Positions 17,715-26,065 of a stretch of DNA of 64,000 nt are shown here, piece after piece. How positions within the stretch are numbered: the first letter of the stretch is position 1; the number at the start of each line of letters is the position of its first letter. A program made the position numbers and the translations under genes. The notes under the pieces are model-generated. The model did no database searches and was not told where the DNA came from. It saw nothing but the letters and a program-made list of their open reading frames with translations. The DNA is from Paracoccaceae bacterium (lineage in GTDB: Bacteria > Pseudomonadota > Alphaproteobacteria > Rhodobacterales > Rhodobacteraceae): positions 1-64,000 of the forward strand of contig JAKVCP010000003.1 in NCBI GenBank assembly GCA_022448925.1. Reading direction: 5' to 3'.

Positions 17715-18158
17715 ATGACAGCGACATTTGATCGAAAAACCTGGATGGGCATTCTGGCCCAAGCCCCGGCACAGGATTTGTGTCGCCTGTGGTCAGATCT
17801 GGGCTTCAGCCCGAAATACACCTGGTTGCGGGCTCCCGAGATCGGCGCAGCCATGGTGCGCGGACGGGCGGGGGGAACGGGGGCGCCATTCAACCTTGGC
17901 GAAGTTACAGTCACGCGCTGTTCTTTGCAGTTGGAAGGCGGACAGGTAGGACACGCCTATGTTCAGGGTCGCGACAAGGCCAAAGCCATGCAAGCCGCAC
18001 TTGTCGATGCCATGATGCAGACAGAAATGGCGGGGCCGCTGACTCAGTTATTGCTAGAGCCTTTGGCGGCGGATCGCATGGCCGCACAGCGGGCGCGGGC
18101 CTCGAAGGCGGCCGCGACCAAGGTAGATTTCTTTACCATGGCACGAGGAGAGGACTGA
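17715..18158 (+). CDS. phnG: C-P lyase subunit PhnG
   Basis: This 147-residue protein is the PhnG subunit of the C-P lyase core complex (PhnGHIJ), which acts in the cytoplasm. Family features include RAPEIGAAMVRGRAGGTG and FNLGEVTVTRCSLQL. The frame is open 43 codons upstream, but the ATG at 17715 follows the promoter region and gives the normal length. Its stop overlaps the phnH start by one base. With PhnH, PhnI and PhnL it attaches the phosphonate to the ribose of ATP. Confidence 0.92.
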   Translation: MTATFDRKTWMGILAQAPAQDLCRLWSDLGFSPKYTWLRAPEIGAAMVRGRAGGTGAPFNLGEVTVTRCSLQLEGGQVGHAYVQGRDKAKAMQAALVDAMMQTEMAGPLTQLLLEPLAADRMAAQRARASKAAATKVDFFTMARGED

Positions 18159-18733
18159 TGCAGGAACAATCGCTGCAGGGGGGATTTTCGTGTGAACCGA
18201 TCGAGGCAGCGCAGGCGTTTCGCGCGGCTATGTCTGCCATGGCTCGGCCCGGTCGGATCGAGGTCATGGCGGGGGCTCGTCCTCCGGCCCCAATGTCTGT
18301 TGCTGCGGGTGCCCTGATCCTGACGCTGTGCGACCCAGAAACACCAGTTTACTTGGCCGGTGCCTGGGCGTGTGCAGAGGTCCGTGACTGGATCACGTTT
18401 CACTGCGGTGCGCCGTTTGCTGATCGCGCGACCTGCACATTCGCCTTGGGGGACTGGGCGTCGCTATCGCCTCTGTCTGCCTATCCCATCGGAACCCCGG
18501 AATACCCGGACCGCTCAGCGACACTGATTGTTGAGGTGCCGGTGCTGGCTGAACAGGGGGCAACGCTGCGCGGCCCGGGGATCCGCGATACGGCGACTCT
18601 CTTGTTGCCCGAGGTTGCCGCCTTTCAGTCCAACTCAGCTCTGTTTCCGCTGGGCCTGGATTTCTTTTTGACATCCGGGGAATGCCTGGCGGCCGTGCCG
18701 CGCACCATCCAAGTTTCACAGTCGGAGGGCTGA
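18158..18733 (+). CDS. phnH: C-P lyase subunit PhnH
   Basis: This 191-residue PhnH subunit starts at the ATG overlapping the phnG stop (TGATG). Recognisable parts are AFRAAMSAMARPGR, LTLCDPETPVYL and FPLGLDFFLTSG. It supports the PhnI-dependent coupling of phosphonate to ATP within the core complex. phnI follows after three bases, with the GGAGGG for phnI inside the phnH tail, so the genes are tightly coupled. Confidence 0.93.
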   Translation: MQEQSLQGGFSCEPIEAAQAFRAAMSAMARPGRIEVMAGARPPAPMSVAAGALILTLCDPETPVYLAGAWACAEVRDWITFHCGAPFADRATCTFALGDWASLSPLSAYPIGTPEYPDRSATLIVEVPVLAEQGATLRGPGIRDTATLLLPEVAAFQSNSALFPLGLDFFLTSGECLAAVPRTIQVSQSEG

Positions 18734-18736
18734 GCG

Positions 18737-19825
18737 ATGTATGTTGCAGTCAAAGGCGGAGAGCGTGCAATCGACAATGCGCATGCCTGGCTTGCCGAAG
18801 AGCGACGGGGGGATCCTAATGTCGCCGAACTTTCTGTTGCGCAAATTCGTGAGCAGCTCAAACTGGCGGTGAACAGGGTGATGGCCGAGGGATCATTGTG
18901 TGATCCTGATTTGGCCGCGCTGGCGATCAAACAGGCACGTGGTGACCTGATTGAGGCGATTTTCCTGATCCGCGCTTACCGCACGACGCTGCCACGGTTT
19001 GGCGCAACCGCGCCGGTGGACACTGCTCAGATGGCCTGTGATCGTCGAATCTCGGCCACCTTCAAGGACGCGCCGGGTGGGCAGGTCCTGGGGCCGACGT
19101 TTGACTACACCCATAGACTTCTGGATTTCCAGTTGGCAGCGGATGGTGAGGTGCCGGATGCGCCGGTTGCCCCCCCCCGCGAAGAGGCGACGCCCCACAT
19201 CACCGGGTTCCTGAACCAGGAAGGGCTAATTCAGTCCGAGCCTGAGAGCGATGAAACCCCGCCGGATCTGACCCGTGAACCGCTGGAGTTGCCTGCCGGT
19301 CGCCCCTTGCGGCTACAGAACCTGACCCGCGGTGACGAGGGCTTTATTCTGGGCATGGCATACTCGACCCAGCGCGGCTATGCGCGCAATCACGCCTTTG
19401 TCGGCGAGTTGCGGATCGGTACCTGCGTGCTGGAACTGGAGCTTCCCGAACTGGGCTTCGCTGTTGAAATTGGTGAGGTCGAGTTGACGGAATGCGAGAC
19501 GATGAACCAATTTGCTGGCTCCAAGACAGAGCCGCCGCAGTTCACCAGGGGGTATGGGCTGGTCTTCGGTCAGTCAGAGCGCAAGGCCATCTCTATGGCG
19601 CTGGTTGATCGGGCGTTGCGCTGGAAGGAATTGGGCGAAGATGACATGGGCGCGCCGGCACAGGACGAAGAGTTCGTGCTGTATCACTCTGACAATATTC
19701 AGGCGACGGGGTTCCTCGAACATATCAAACTGCCGCACTACGTTGATTTTCAGGCCGAACTCGAATTGGTGCGCCGTTTGCGGCGCGAGGCAATGAGCAG
19801 TGGACACCAAGAGGCCGCAGAATGA
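18737..19825 (+). CDS. phnI: C-P lyase subunit PhnI
   Basis: This 362-residue PhnI is the nucleosidase-type subunit that displaces adenine from ATP with the phosphonate, giving ribose 1-phosphonate 5-triphosphate. The N-terminus MYVAVKGGERAIDNAHAWLA and the central GFILGMAYSTQRGYARNHAF are family hallmarks. GGAGGG lies seven bases before the ATG. Length is normal. A 168-bp gap, unusual for this operon, separates it from phnJ. Confidence 0.95.
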   Translation: MYVAVKGGERAIDNAHAWLAEERRGDPNVAELSVAQIREQLKLAVNRVMAEGSLCDPDLAALAIKQARGDLIEAIFLIRAYRTTLPRFGATAPVDTAQMACDRRISATFKDAPGGQVLGPTFDYTHRLLDFQLAADGEVPDAPVAPPREEATPHITGFLNQEGLIQSEPESDETPPDLTREPLELPAGRPLRLQNLTRGDEGFILGMAYSTQRGYARNHAFVGELRIGTCVLELELPELGFAVEIGEVELTECETMNQFAGSKTEPPQFTRGYGLVFGQSERKAISMALVDRALRWKELGEDDMGAPAQDEEFVLYHSDNIQATGFLEHIKLPHYVDFQAELELVRRLRREAMSSGHQEAAE

Positions 19826-20001
19826 TCCTGATGACCGATCCGATTGCCCTCGCCCACGGTGGCGGCGCGCATTCTCGGGCATGCGTACGCCTTTGGTGCC
19901 GTGACATGCAATTTCGCGCATCCGGCTGCGATGCGGGGCCTGGCCAGGATCACCACACGCAAGAGTGTTTGTCGTACCCAAGAGGGAAAGACCATGTCTG
20001 A
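19822..20001 (+). CDS. Doubtful 59-residue ORF between phnI and phnJ
   Basis: An ATG overlapping the phnI stop (ATGA) opens a 59-codon frame that ends just inside phnJ. The product contains several Cys and His residues but matches nothing I know. It could be coupled to phnI, act as a leader for phnJ, or be chance; coding quality looks poor. Confidence 0.25.
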   Translation: MILMTDPIALAHGGGAHSRACVRLWCRDMQFRASGCDAGPGQDHHTQECLSYPRGKDHV

Positions 20002-20845
20002 GTACAATTTCGCATATCTGGACGAACAGACAAAACGGATGATCCGTCGCGCCATTCTAAAAGGGCTGGCTGTTCCGGGTTACCAGGTGCCCTTTGCCAG
20101 CCGCGAGATGCCGATGCCTTACGGTTGGGGAACCGGTGGCGTTCAGGTCACAGCTGCAACTCTTGTGCCGTCAGACACCTTGAAGGTGATTGACCAAGGG
20201 GCTGACGACACCACCAACGCCGTGTCGATCCGAAAATTCTTTGAGCGCACCGCAGGTGTGGAGACCACGGAAAAGACGGCACACGCCAGCATTATTCAGA
20301 CCCGCCATCGCATTCCCGAAGAGTCTCTGACCGAGGATCAGGTGCTGGTTTTCCAAGTGCCAATCCCAGAGCCTTTGCGTTTCCTGGAGCCTTCGGAGGT
20401 CGAGACGCGCAAGATGCACAGCCTCGAAGAATACGGGCTTATGCATGTGAAACTTTACGAAGATATCAGCCGCCACGGCCATATCGCCACCTCCTACGCG
20501 TACCCGGTCAAGGTCGAGGGGCGCTATGTGATGGACCCGTCGCCCATCCCGAAATTCGACAATCCGAAACTGGGGGATATGGCGGCGATCCAGCTTTTTG
20601 GCGCCGGGCGCGAACAGCGCATCTATGCGCTGCCGCCCTATACGCAGGTGGTTAGCCTCGATTTTGAAGACCACCCGTTTGAGGCCAGCAAGGCCGACCA
20701 TGCCTGCGCGCTTTGCGGGGCAGAGCATAGCTATCTCGACGAGGTCATCGTCGATGACAGCGGCAAACGGATGTTTGTCTGCTCGGACACGGATTTCTGC
20801 GAATCCCGCCGCGCCGCAGGCCATGTCGGAGAGCAGGCCGCATGA
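19994..20845 (+). CDS. phnJ: C-P lyase catalytic radical-SAM subunit PhnJ
   Basis: This 283-residue PhnJ cleaves the C-P bond by radical-SAM chemistry, giving an alkane and a 1,2-cyclic ribose phosphate. The four essential cysteines are visible at about residues 238, 241, 263 and 269 (CALC, then VCSDTDFC), with the same 3-22-6 spacing as the E. coli cysteines 241, 244, 266 and 272. I take the ATG at 19994, preceded by AGAGGGAAAG, although the frame is open 50 codons upstream. The protein appears catalytically intact. Confidence 0.96.
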   Translation: MSEYNFAYLDEQTKRMIRRAILKGLAVPGYQVPFASREMPMPYGWGTGGVQVTAATLVPSDTLKVIDQGADDTTNAVSIRKFFERTAGVETTEKTAHASIIQTRHRIPEESLTEDQVLVFQVPIPEPLRFLEPSEVETRKMHSLEEYGLMHVKLYEDISRHGHIATSYAYPVKVEGRYVMDPSPIPKFDNPKLGDMAAIQLFGAGREQRIYALPPYTQVVSLDFEDHPFEASKADHACALCGAEHSYLDEVIVDDSGKRMFVCSDTDFCESRRAAGHVGEQAA

Positions 20846-21111
20846 CGGTGATCTTTCTCACCCATGCAGAGGGGGCGCGTGTCCGTGATGGTTCCGTTTC
20901 AGCCAGAGTGCTGGATGCGCAGCGTCTGGTTTGCGATCGGCCACGTGCTTCGGATGCGTCTCTGGCGCTGGCGCAGGCGCGGCGCCCAAATTGCCGTGAC
21001 ACTGCGGGGATCGAAATCACCCGCGACCAAGACCAAACAGGGGGCGGCGGCAACTGGTTTGCCTTTGCCCCGGATATGACCACTGCCCCAACCGAATGGA
21101 GGGCCATATGA
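20842..21111 (+). CDS. Unknown 89-residue protein between phnJ and phnK
   Basis: This frame starts at an ATG overlapping the phnJ stop (ATGA) and its own TGA overlaps the phnK ATG, so it is coupled at both ends. The product is hydrophilic, starts MTVIFLTHAEGARVRDGSV and has two Cys, an Arg-rich middle and a GGGG stretch near residue 72. I see no known domain. The standard operon goes straight from phnJ to phnK. It may be a real accessory subunit or a chance open frame; the double overlap favours a real gene. Confidence 0.55.
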   Translation: MTVIFLTHAEGARVRDGSVSARVLDAQRLVCDRPRASDASLALAQARRPNCRDTAGIEITRDQDQTGGGGNWFAFAPDMTTAPTEWRAI

Positions 21112-21878
21112 CACCCCTTTTGTCTGTTCAAGGCATCACCAAGACCTATGGCGCGCATATTGGCTGCGCGGATGTCAGCTTTGACCTTTACCCCGGTGAG
21201 GTGATGGGGATCGTTGGCGAAAGCGGGTCGGGTAAGTCGACACTGCTGAACTGCATGGCTGGTCATTTGGTGCCGGATGCGGGGCAGGTGGTGTTTGACA
21301 CCCGCAGCGATGGGCCGCGCGACACCGTGACAATGTCTGAACCAGAGAGGCGGATGCTGGCGCGTACGGACTGGGCTTTTGTGCATCAACATGCGCGCGA
21401 TGGGTTGCGGATGAACATCAGTGCCGGTGGCAACGTCGGGGAACGGCTGATGGCGGTTGGTGCACGGCATTATGGGCAGATCCGAGAGGTTGCGGCTGAT
21501 TGGCTGGACCGTGTCGAAATTCACGAAGACCGTATGGATGACCGGCCCACGGCGTTTTCAGGTGGGATGCAACAGCGCTTGCAGATAGCGCGCAACCTGG
21601 TCACGGGGCCTCGGCTGGTGTTTATGGACGAGCCGACCGGAGGGCTTGATGTCTCGGTGCAGGCGCGTCTGCTGGATCTTTTGCGGGGTCTGGTGCGCAA
21701 GATGGGGCTTAGCGCCATTATCGTAACCCATGACCTGGCCGTTGTGCGCCTGTTGGCAGACCGCCTGATGGTGATGAAGGACGGGCATGTGATCGAAACG
21801 GGGCTGACTGACCAGGTTCTGGATGATCCGCAGCATGCCTACACGCAGCTTTTGGTATCAAGCGTTCTGCAAGTTTGA
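21108..21878 (+). CDS. phnK: C-P lyase ABC-type subunit PhnK
   Basis: This 256-residue ABC ATPase has no membrane partner; in the family it docks on the PhnGHIJ core. It shows Walker A GESGSGKSTLL, signature FSGGMQQRLQIARNL and Walker B LVFMDEPTGGLD, and the PhnK-typical FVHQHARDGLRMNISAGGN. The start is the ATG at 21108 after GGAGGG, overlapping the preceding small frame by four bases. Confidence 0.94.
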   Translation: MTPLLSVQGITKTYGAHIGCADVSFDLYPGEVMGIVGESGSGKSTLLNCMAGHLVPDAGQVVFDTRSDGPRDTVTMSEPERRMLARTDWAFVHQHARDGLRMNISAGGNVGERLMAVGARHYGQIREVAADWLDRVEIHEDRMDDRPTAFSGGMQQRLQIARNLVTGPRLVFMDEPTGGLDVSVQARLLDLLRGLVRKMGLSAIIVTHDLAVVRLLADRLMVMKDGHVIETGLTDQVLDDPQHAYTQLLVSSVLQV

Positions 21879-21937
21879 GGGATCTTACCGGTATCGTCCC
21901 GTGTGGACCTCTGGCGAATTATTGAGGCAAGAAGAAC

Positions 21938-22627
21938 ATGAATGCGATGATAGAAATTGCGGGTGTTGCCAAGACATTCACGTTGCACAATCAGGGCAGT
22001 GCCGTGATCCGGGTCATGGAAGGCGCCAACTTGACGGTGAACCGTGGCGAATGCGTCGCCCTTGTTGGGGCATCGGGGGCGGGCAAGTCCACCTTGATGC
22101 GGATGATTTATGGCAACTACCTGACAGCAAGTGGCTCTATCGTGGTGGGTGGCGTGAACGTTGCCAGGGCGGAACCGCGCGACATCCTGGCGCTGCGCCG
22201 CGACACGCTGGGCTACGTGAGCCAATTCCTGCGGGTGGTGCCCAGGGTTGCCACATTGGACGTTGTGGCCGAACCATTGCTGTCCGTCGGCGTGGACCCT
22301 GAAATTGCCAAATCCAAGGCGCAAGCGCTTTTGCAGCGCCTGCGTATCCCGCAACGACTGTGGGGCCTGTCGCCGACCACCTTTTCAGGCGGAGAGCAGC
22401 AACGCGTCAATATCGCACGCGGCTTCGCACATGGCTACCCCGCGCTGTTGCTGGACGAGCCGACGGCCTCGCTTGATGCGGAAAACCGTGAAACTGTGCT
22501 GACGCTGATCGAAGAGGCCAAAGCCCGCGGAGCTGCAATCATAGGCATCTTCCACGACGAAGCCGCACGTGACCGCGTTTGCGATCACGCGATCGACGTG
22601 ACAGCTTTTGTGCCCGAGGCGCAGTGA
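21938..22627 (+). CDS. phnL: C-P lyase ABC-type subunit PhnL
   Basis: This 229-residue ABC-type ATPase works with PhnGHI in forming the ribose-phosphonate adduct. Walker A is [11 protein letters not shown], the signature is FSGGEQQRVNIARGF and Walker B is LLLDEPTASLD; VSQFLRVVPRVATLDVVAEPL is characteristic of PhnL. The start is the ATG at 21938, with an alternative three codons on. Its stop overlaps the phnN start (TGATG). Confidence 0.94.
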   Translation: MNAMIEIAGVAKTFTLHNQGSAVIRVMEGANLTVNRGECVALVGASGAGKSTLMRMIYGNYLTASGSIVVGGVNVARAEPRDILALRRDTLGYVSQFLRVVPRVATLDVVAEPLLSVGVDPEIAKSKAQALLQRLRIPQRLWGLSPTTFSGGEQQRVNIARGFAHGYPALLLDEPTASLDAENRETVLTLIEEAKARGAAIIGIFHDEAARDRVCDHAIDVTAFVPEAQ

Positions 22628-23169
22628 TGGCGGGCCGTTTTGTCGCCTTTGTCGGCCCGTCTGGCGTTGGCAAGGACACCGTGATGGAGGCAACCGCCGC
22701 CTCTTTGGACCATGCGGTGCTGGCACGCCGTGTGGTGACGCGGCCAGCAGATGCCGGCGGCGAGATCTTTGATGCGGTCAGCGACGCTGAATTTCGCCGG
22801 ATGGCAGATGCGCGTGCCTTTGCGCTCAGTTGGTCTGCGCATGGATTACACTATGGCATCCCAACGTCAGTTGATGCGACTCTGGCCGCGGGCAAAACTG
22901 TTTTGGCCAACCTGTCGCGCTCTGTCCTGGTGCAGGCGCGGGACCGCTTTGCGCAGTTTCACGTGATCCTGTTGACCGCACCGCCCGCTGTACTTGCCGC
23001 GCGTTTGGCTGAGCGGGGGCGGGAAACGCAAGGGGACATCACAACGCGACTGTTACGCGCTGGTTTTGATATGCCCGACAACCTGCCCGTTACCGAAATC
23101 AGCAATGACAGGCCCCTGAAACAGACGGTTCAGCGCGTGCTGAGCATAGTTCAGGCTGAAAGCGCGTAG
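22627..23169 (+). CDS. phnN: Ribose 1,5-bisphosphokinase PhnN
   Basis: This 180-residue kinase of the guanylate-kinase-like fold phosphorylates ribose 1,5-bisphosphate to PRPP, the last step of the C-P lyase pathway. The P-loop is GPSGVGKDT near the N-terminus, and RRVVTRPADAGGEIFDAV is the usual next motif. The start overlaps the phnL stop. The last 19 bp overlap, on the opposite strand, the 3' end of the 2H phosphoesterase gene. Confidence 0.93.
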   Translation: MAGRFVAFVGPSGVGKDTVMEATAASLDHAVLARRVVTRPADAGGEIFDAVSDAEFRRMADARAFALSWSAHGLHYGIPTSVDATLAAGKTVLANLSRSVLVQARDRFAQFHVILLTAPPAVLAARLAERGRETQGDITTRLLRAGFDMPDNLPVTEISNDRPLKQTVQRVLSIVQAESA

Positions 23170-23837
23170 CGATGCACTTCATGGAACCGTCCTTCGCTGT
23201 CTTCGCCGCACAGCGTCAGTGCGTCGATCTGAAAGGGAGCCGGCAAGATCGGATCAAGACGCGTTTGCAGGATCGACAGCACCGCTGCGCTGACGTCTTG
23301 GTCAAGCCGACCACTCAGCGTCATGTGAAAACGAAAGTCCTCCATGACATAGGGATACCCCCAAGCGCGCAAAAGGTCGTCCTGGCGTTTTGTCAGGTTG
23401 GATTTGCGTCTGCGCGTCAGCTCGTCCTTTGTCAGGGCGGCGCGAAACTGGTCCAGCTCGCGGACGGTTGCGCCAGCAAGGTCGCACAGCGCGCTGGCAT
23501 CGCCCTGTGGGGTCAAAGCCAGAAAGTGACCCAGGCGCGTGACGGCAAGCGCGTCCAACTCGACACTCGGGCGTGTGGCGCAGAATGCGGCCAAGGCCTT
23601 GGACAAGTCATCCGCTGTCGTGCCCTGGGCAAGGCGGAATGGCGGTTTGATGGTGCCGTGAAAACCATATTTGCGAGGGGTCTTTGTGATCCTCTCAATC
23701 GGAATCGGCAACTCGGGGATCTGCAGGTGCGTGCAAGGCGCGCCCTGCACGGCGTCCCAGCCCAGCCAGCTGGCCCCAAAATCTGCCAAGGGGCCGGGCA
23801 AACAAGTGAAATAGACAGCGTAACGGGAAAACATCAT
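23151..23837 (-). CDS. DUF1045 2H-type phosphoesterase of the phn locus
   Basis: This protein of about 228 residues is the DUF1045 phosphonate-operon protein. Two H-x-T motifs are present, HGTIKPPF near residue 61 and HMTLSG near residue 179, which form the active site of 2H phosphoesterases acting on cyclic phosphates. phnP, the usual cyclic-ribose phosphodiesterase, is absent from this locus, so this enzyme may open the 1,2-cyclic phosphate made by PhnJ; this is inference. The frame is open far upstream, but homologues begin near MMFSRYAVYF. It converges on phnN with a 19-bp overlap and is divergent from phnM. Confidence 0.82.
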   Translation of the reverse strand: MMFSRYAVYFTCLPGPLADFGASWLGWDAVQGAPCTHLQIPELPIPIERITKTPRKYGFHGTIKPPFRLAQGTTADDLSKALAAFCATRPSVELDALAVTRLGHFLALTPQGDASALCDLAGATVRELDQFRAALTKDELTRRRKSNLTKRQDDLLRAWGYPYVMEDFRFHMTLSGRLDQDVSAAVLSILQTRLDPILPAPFQIDALTLCGEDSEGRFHEVHRYALSA

Positions 23838-23886
23838 GGATACCTCGGTTCTTTCGAACCCTGTCGCAGAAAAAGATGACTGCGTG

Positions 23887-25029
23887 ATGACACAAGAGAT
23901 GTGCCTCGCCAATGTGCAACTGATCCTCCGGGATCGGGTGATGACGGGCTGGCTGCGGGTGGCAGATGGACAGATCGTTGAGGTGGGCGAAGGTGATCGT
24001 GTTCCACGCGGTGCAATTGATTGCAGCGGGGATTTCGTGGCGCCTGGTCTGATCGAATTGCACACCGACAACCTCGAGCGTCACATCCAGCCGCGCCCGG
24101 GCGTGGATTGGCCGTATGCTTCGGCCATCGTGGCGCATGACGCGGAGTTGGCAGCCACCGGAATCACGTCTGTCTTTGATGCCATGCGTGTCGGGTCGAT
24201 TCCCTCTGGAAAGGGGGGCACTGAAAAATACGCCCGCGCCATGGCGACCGAACTCTTAAATCTACGCGCTGCGGACGCCTTGAAGATCAGCCATTTCTTG
24301 CACCTGCGTGCAGAGGTTTGCTCGGAAACACTGATCCAGGAATTGGAGGAGTTTGGCCCCAACGATCGTGTCGGCATCGTCAGCTTGATGGATCATACAC
24401 CGGGGCAACGGCAATTTCGCGATGTTACCAAGATGAAGGCCTATGTGATGGGCAAACGCTCGATGAGCGAGGCCGAATTCGAAGAGCATGTGGTGCGTCT
24501 CGCGGGCCTTCAACGGCGATTTGGCGCCAAACATGAGGCCGCCACCGTCATGCAGGCGCGCCGGTTCGGAGCCGTGTTGGCCAGCCATGACGACACCACG
24601 GCGAGACATGTTGCGACATCTGCAGCGCATGGCGTCCGGTTGGCCGAGTTTCCCACCACACTCGAGGCGGCACAGGCCTGTCATGACCGGGGTGTGGCTG
24701 TCATGATGGGGGCGCCAAACCTGATCCGGGGTGGATCTCATTCTGGAAACGTGGCTGCACAAGAGTTGGCGGAACGCGGTCTTCTTGACGTGGTTTCATC
24801 CGACTATGTGCCGTCGGCGCTGTTGTCTGCGGCTGTGCATCTGGGGGTGTTGTGGAATGATATGGCCCGCGGAATGGCCACAGTCACGGCGACACCTGCC
24901 AGCGCGGTTGGACTGGCGGACAGGGGCTCTTTGCAGGTCGGTCTGCGTGCCGATGTGATCCGGTTTCGTTTGGCCGGCAGCGTGCCCTTGCTGCGTGGCG
25001 TTTGGTGCCGTGGCGCGCAGGTGGCTTAA
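23887..25029 (+). CDS. phnM: Ribose 1-phosphonate triphosphate diphosphatase PhnM
   Basis: This 380-residue amidohydrolase-fold enzyme removes pyrophosphate from ribose 1-alkylphosphonate 5-triphosphate before PhnJ acts. The metal motif ELHTDNLERHIQPRPGVDW is diagnostic; LMDHTPGQRQFRD and GAPNLIRGGSHSGN also fit. I take the ATG at 23887 because MTQEMCLANVQLILRDRVM aligns with the family start; an in-frame ATG at 23836 would overlap the start of the divergent phosphoesterase gene. The available promoter space is only about 50 bp. Confidence 0.94.
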   Translation: MTQEMCLANVQLILRDRVMTGWLRVADGQIVEVGEGDRVPRGAIDCSGDFVAPGLIELHTDNLERHIQPRPGVDWPYASAIVAHDAELAATGITSVFDAMRVGSIPSGKGGTEKYARAMATELLNLRAADALKISHFLHLRAEVCSETLIQELEEFGPNDRVGIVSLMDHTPGQRQFRDVTKMKAYVMGKRSMSEAEFEEHVVRLAGLQRRFGAKHEAATVMQARRFGAVLASHDDTTARHVATSAAHGVRLAEFPTTLEAAQACHDRGVAVMMGAPNLIRGGSHSGNVAAQELAERGLLDVVSSDYVPSALLSAAVHLGVLWNDMARGMATVTATPASAVGLADRGSLQVGLRADVIRFRLAGSVPLLRGVWCRGAQVA

Positions 25030-25036
25030 GGTTCTA

Positions 25037-26065
25037 TTAACGTTTCAGCGTGTCGCCATAAGTGATTGTCGGGGTCAGTTCGACGGTGCGCTCTATGTCT
25101 TGGGCCGGTGCATCGACTGACGCCGCCACGATTTCGGCTGCACGGCGCCCAATCTCGGCCCGGCATGCATCCATTGTGGCAAGCTGACGCGGCATTCCTT
25201 CCAGCAATTCGACCCCATTGAAGCCGGCCAGCCCAATTTGCCCGGGAATGTCGATGCCTTGCTCTAGCAGGTACAGCATTCCGCCGGCGCCGATCATGTC
25301 ATTGGAGTAATACAAGAAGTCGAGATCAGGAGAGCGCTCAAGCATGGTCTGGGTCATTTCACGCCCCTTGGCAAGCGCGGAACCGCCTGAGTAGAACTCT
25401 TGATCGGTTACCTCGACACCGCCTTTGGCAAGCGCCTCGGTAAAGCCTTCAAAGCGCTTTCGTGCCCGGTGATCCAAAGGCATCTTCGTGCCCATGAAGC
25501 CAATTTTCTTGTATCCAGCCTTCAAGATGGCGCGCGCCATCTCGCGTCCGGCCCTTCGATGGGAAATGCCAACAACCGAGTCGATCGGCGTGCCGTCCAC
25601 ATCCATGATTTCCACGACAGGTATACCACTGGCCCGCAACATGGCACGGGCGGCATCTGACCGTTCCAGCCCGGCAATGATGACGCCGGACGGGCGCCAT
25701 GACAACATTTCGTAGAGCACACGCTCTTCTTTTTCGGGCAGATAGTCGGTGACCCCAACCACTGGCTGCAACTCGGTTTTTTCAAGCACTGAACTGATGC
25801 CGTTCAGAACCTCTGGAAAAACCATGTTGCGCAATGATGGAATGACGACCGCCACAAGGTTGACCCGTTGGCTGGCCAATGCACCGGCGATCTTGTTGGG
25901 AACGTAGCCCAACGTCTTTGCCGCCTCCATCACCTTTTCGCGTGTGGCCGCGGATACGTCGCCACGGTTTCGCAACACGCGGCTGACCGTCATTTCCGAG
26001 ACGCCCGAGGCTTCTGAGACATCGCGGAGGGTTAGGGGGCGGTTTTTGTCGTGGGCCACGGACAA
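25037..26065 (-). CDS. LacI family transcriptional regulator
   Basis: This 342-residue regulator has an N-terminal helix-turn-helix (LRDVSEASGVSEMTVSRVLR, about residues 13-32), the hinge region GYVPNKIAGALASQR and a periplasmic-binding-protein-like effector domain with GYKKIGFMGTKMPLDHRARKR. It resembles GntR-type (gluconate) members of the LacI family. It converges on phnM with an 8-bp gap. No target sugar genes lie nearby, so its regulon is probably elsewhere. Confidence 0.88.
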   Translation of the reverse strand: MSVAHDKNRPLTLRDVSEASGVSEMTVSRVLRNRGDVSAATREKVMEAAKTLGYVPNKIAGALASQRVNLVAVVIPSLRNMVFPEVLNGISSVLEKTELQPVVGVTDYLPEKEERVLYEMLSWRPSGVIIAGLERSDAARAMLRASGIPVVEIMDVDGTPIDSVVGISHRRAGREMARAILKAGYKKIGFMGTKMPLDHRARKRFEGFTEALAKGGVEVTDQEFYSGGSALAKGREMTQTMLERSPDLDFLYYSNDMIGAGGMLYLLEQGIDIPGQIGLAGFNGVELLEGMPRQLATMDACRAEIGRRAAEIVAASVDAPAQDIERTVELTPTITYGDTLKR

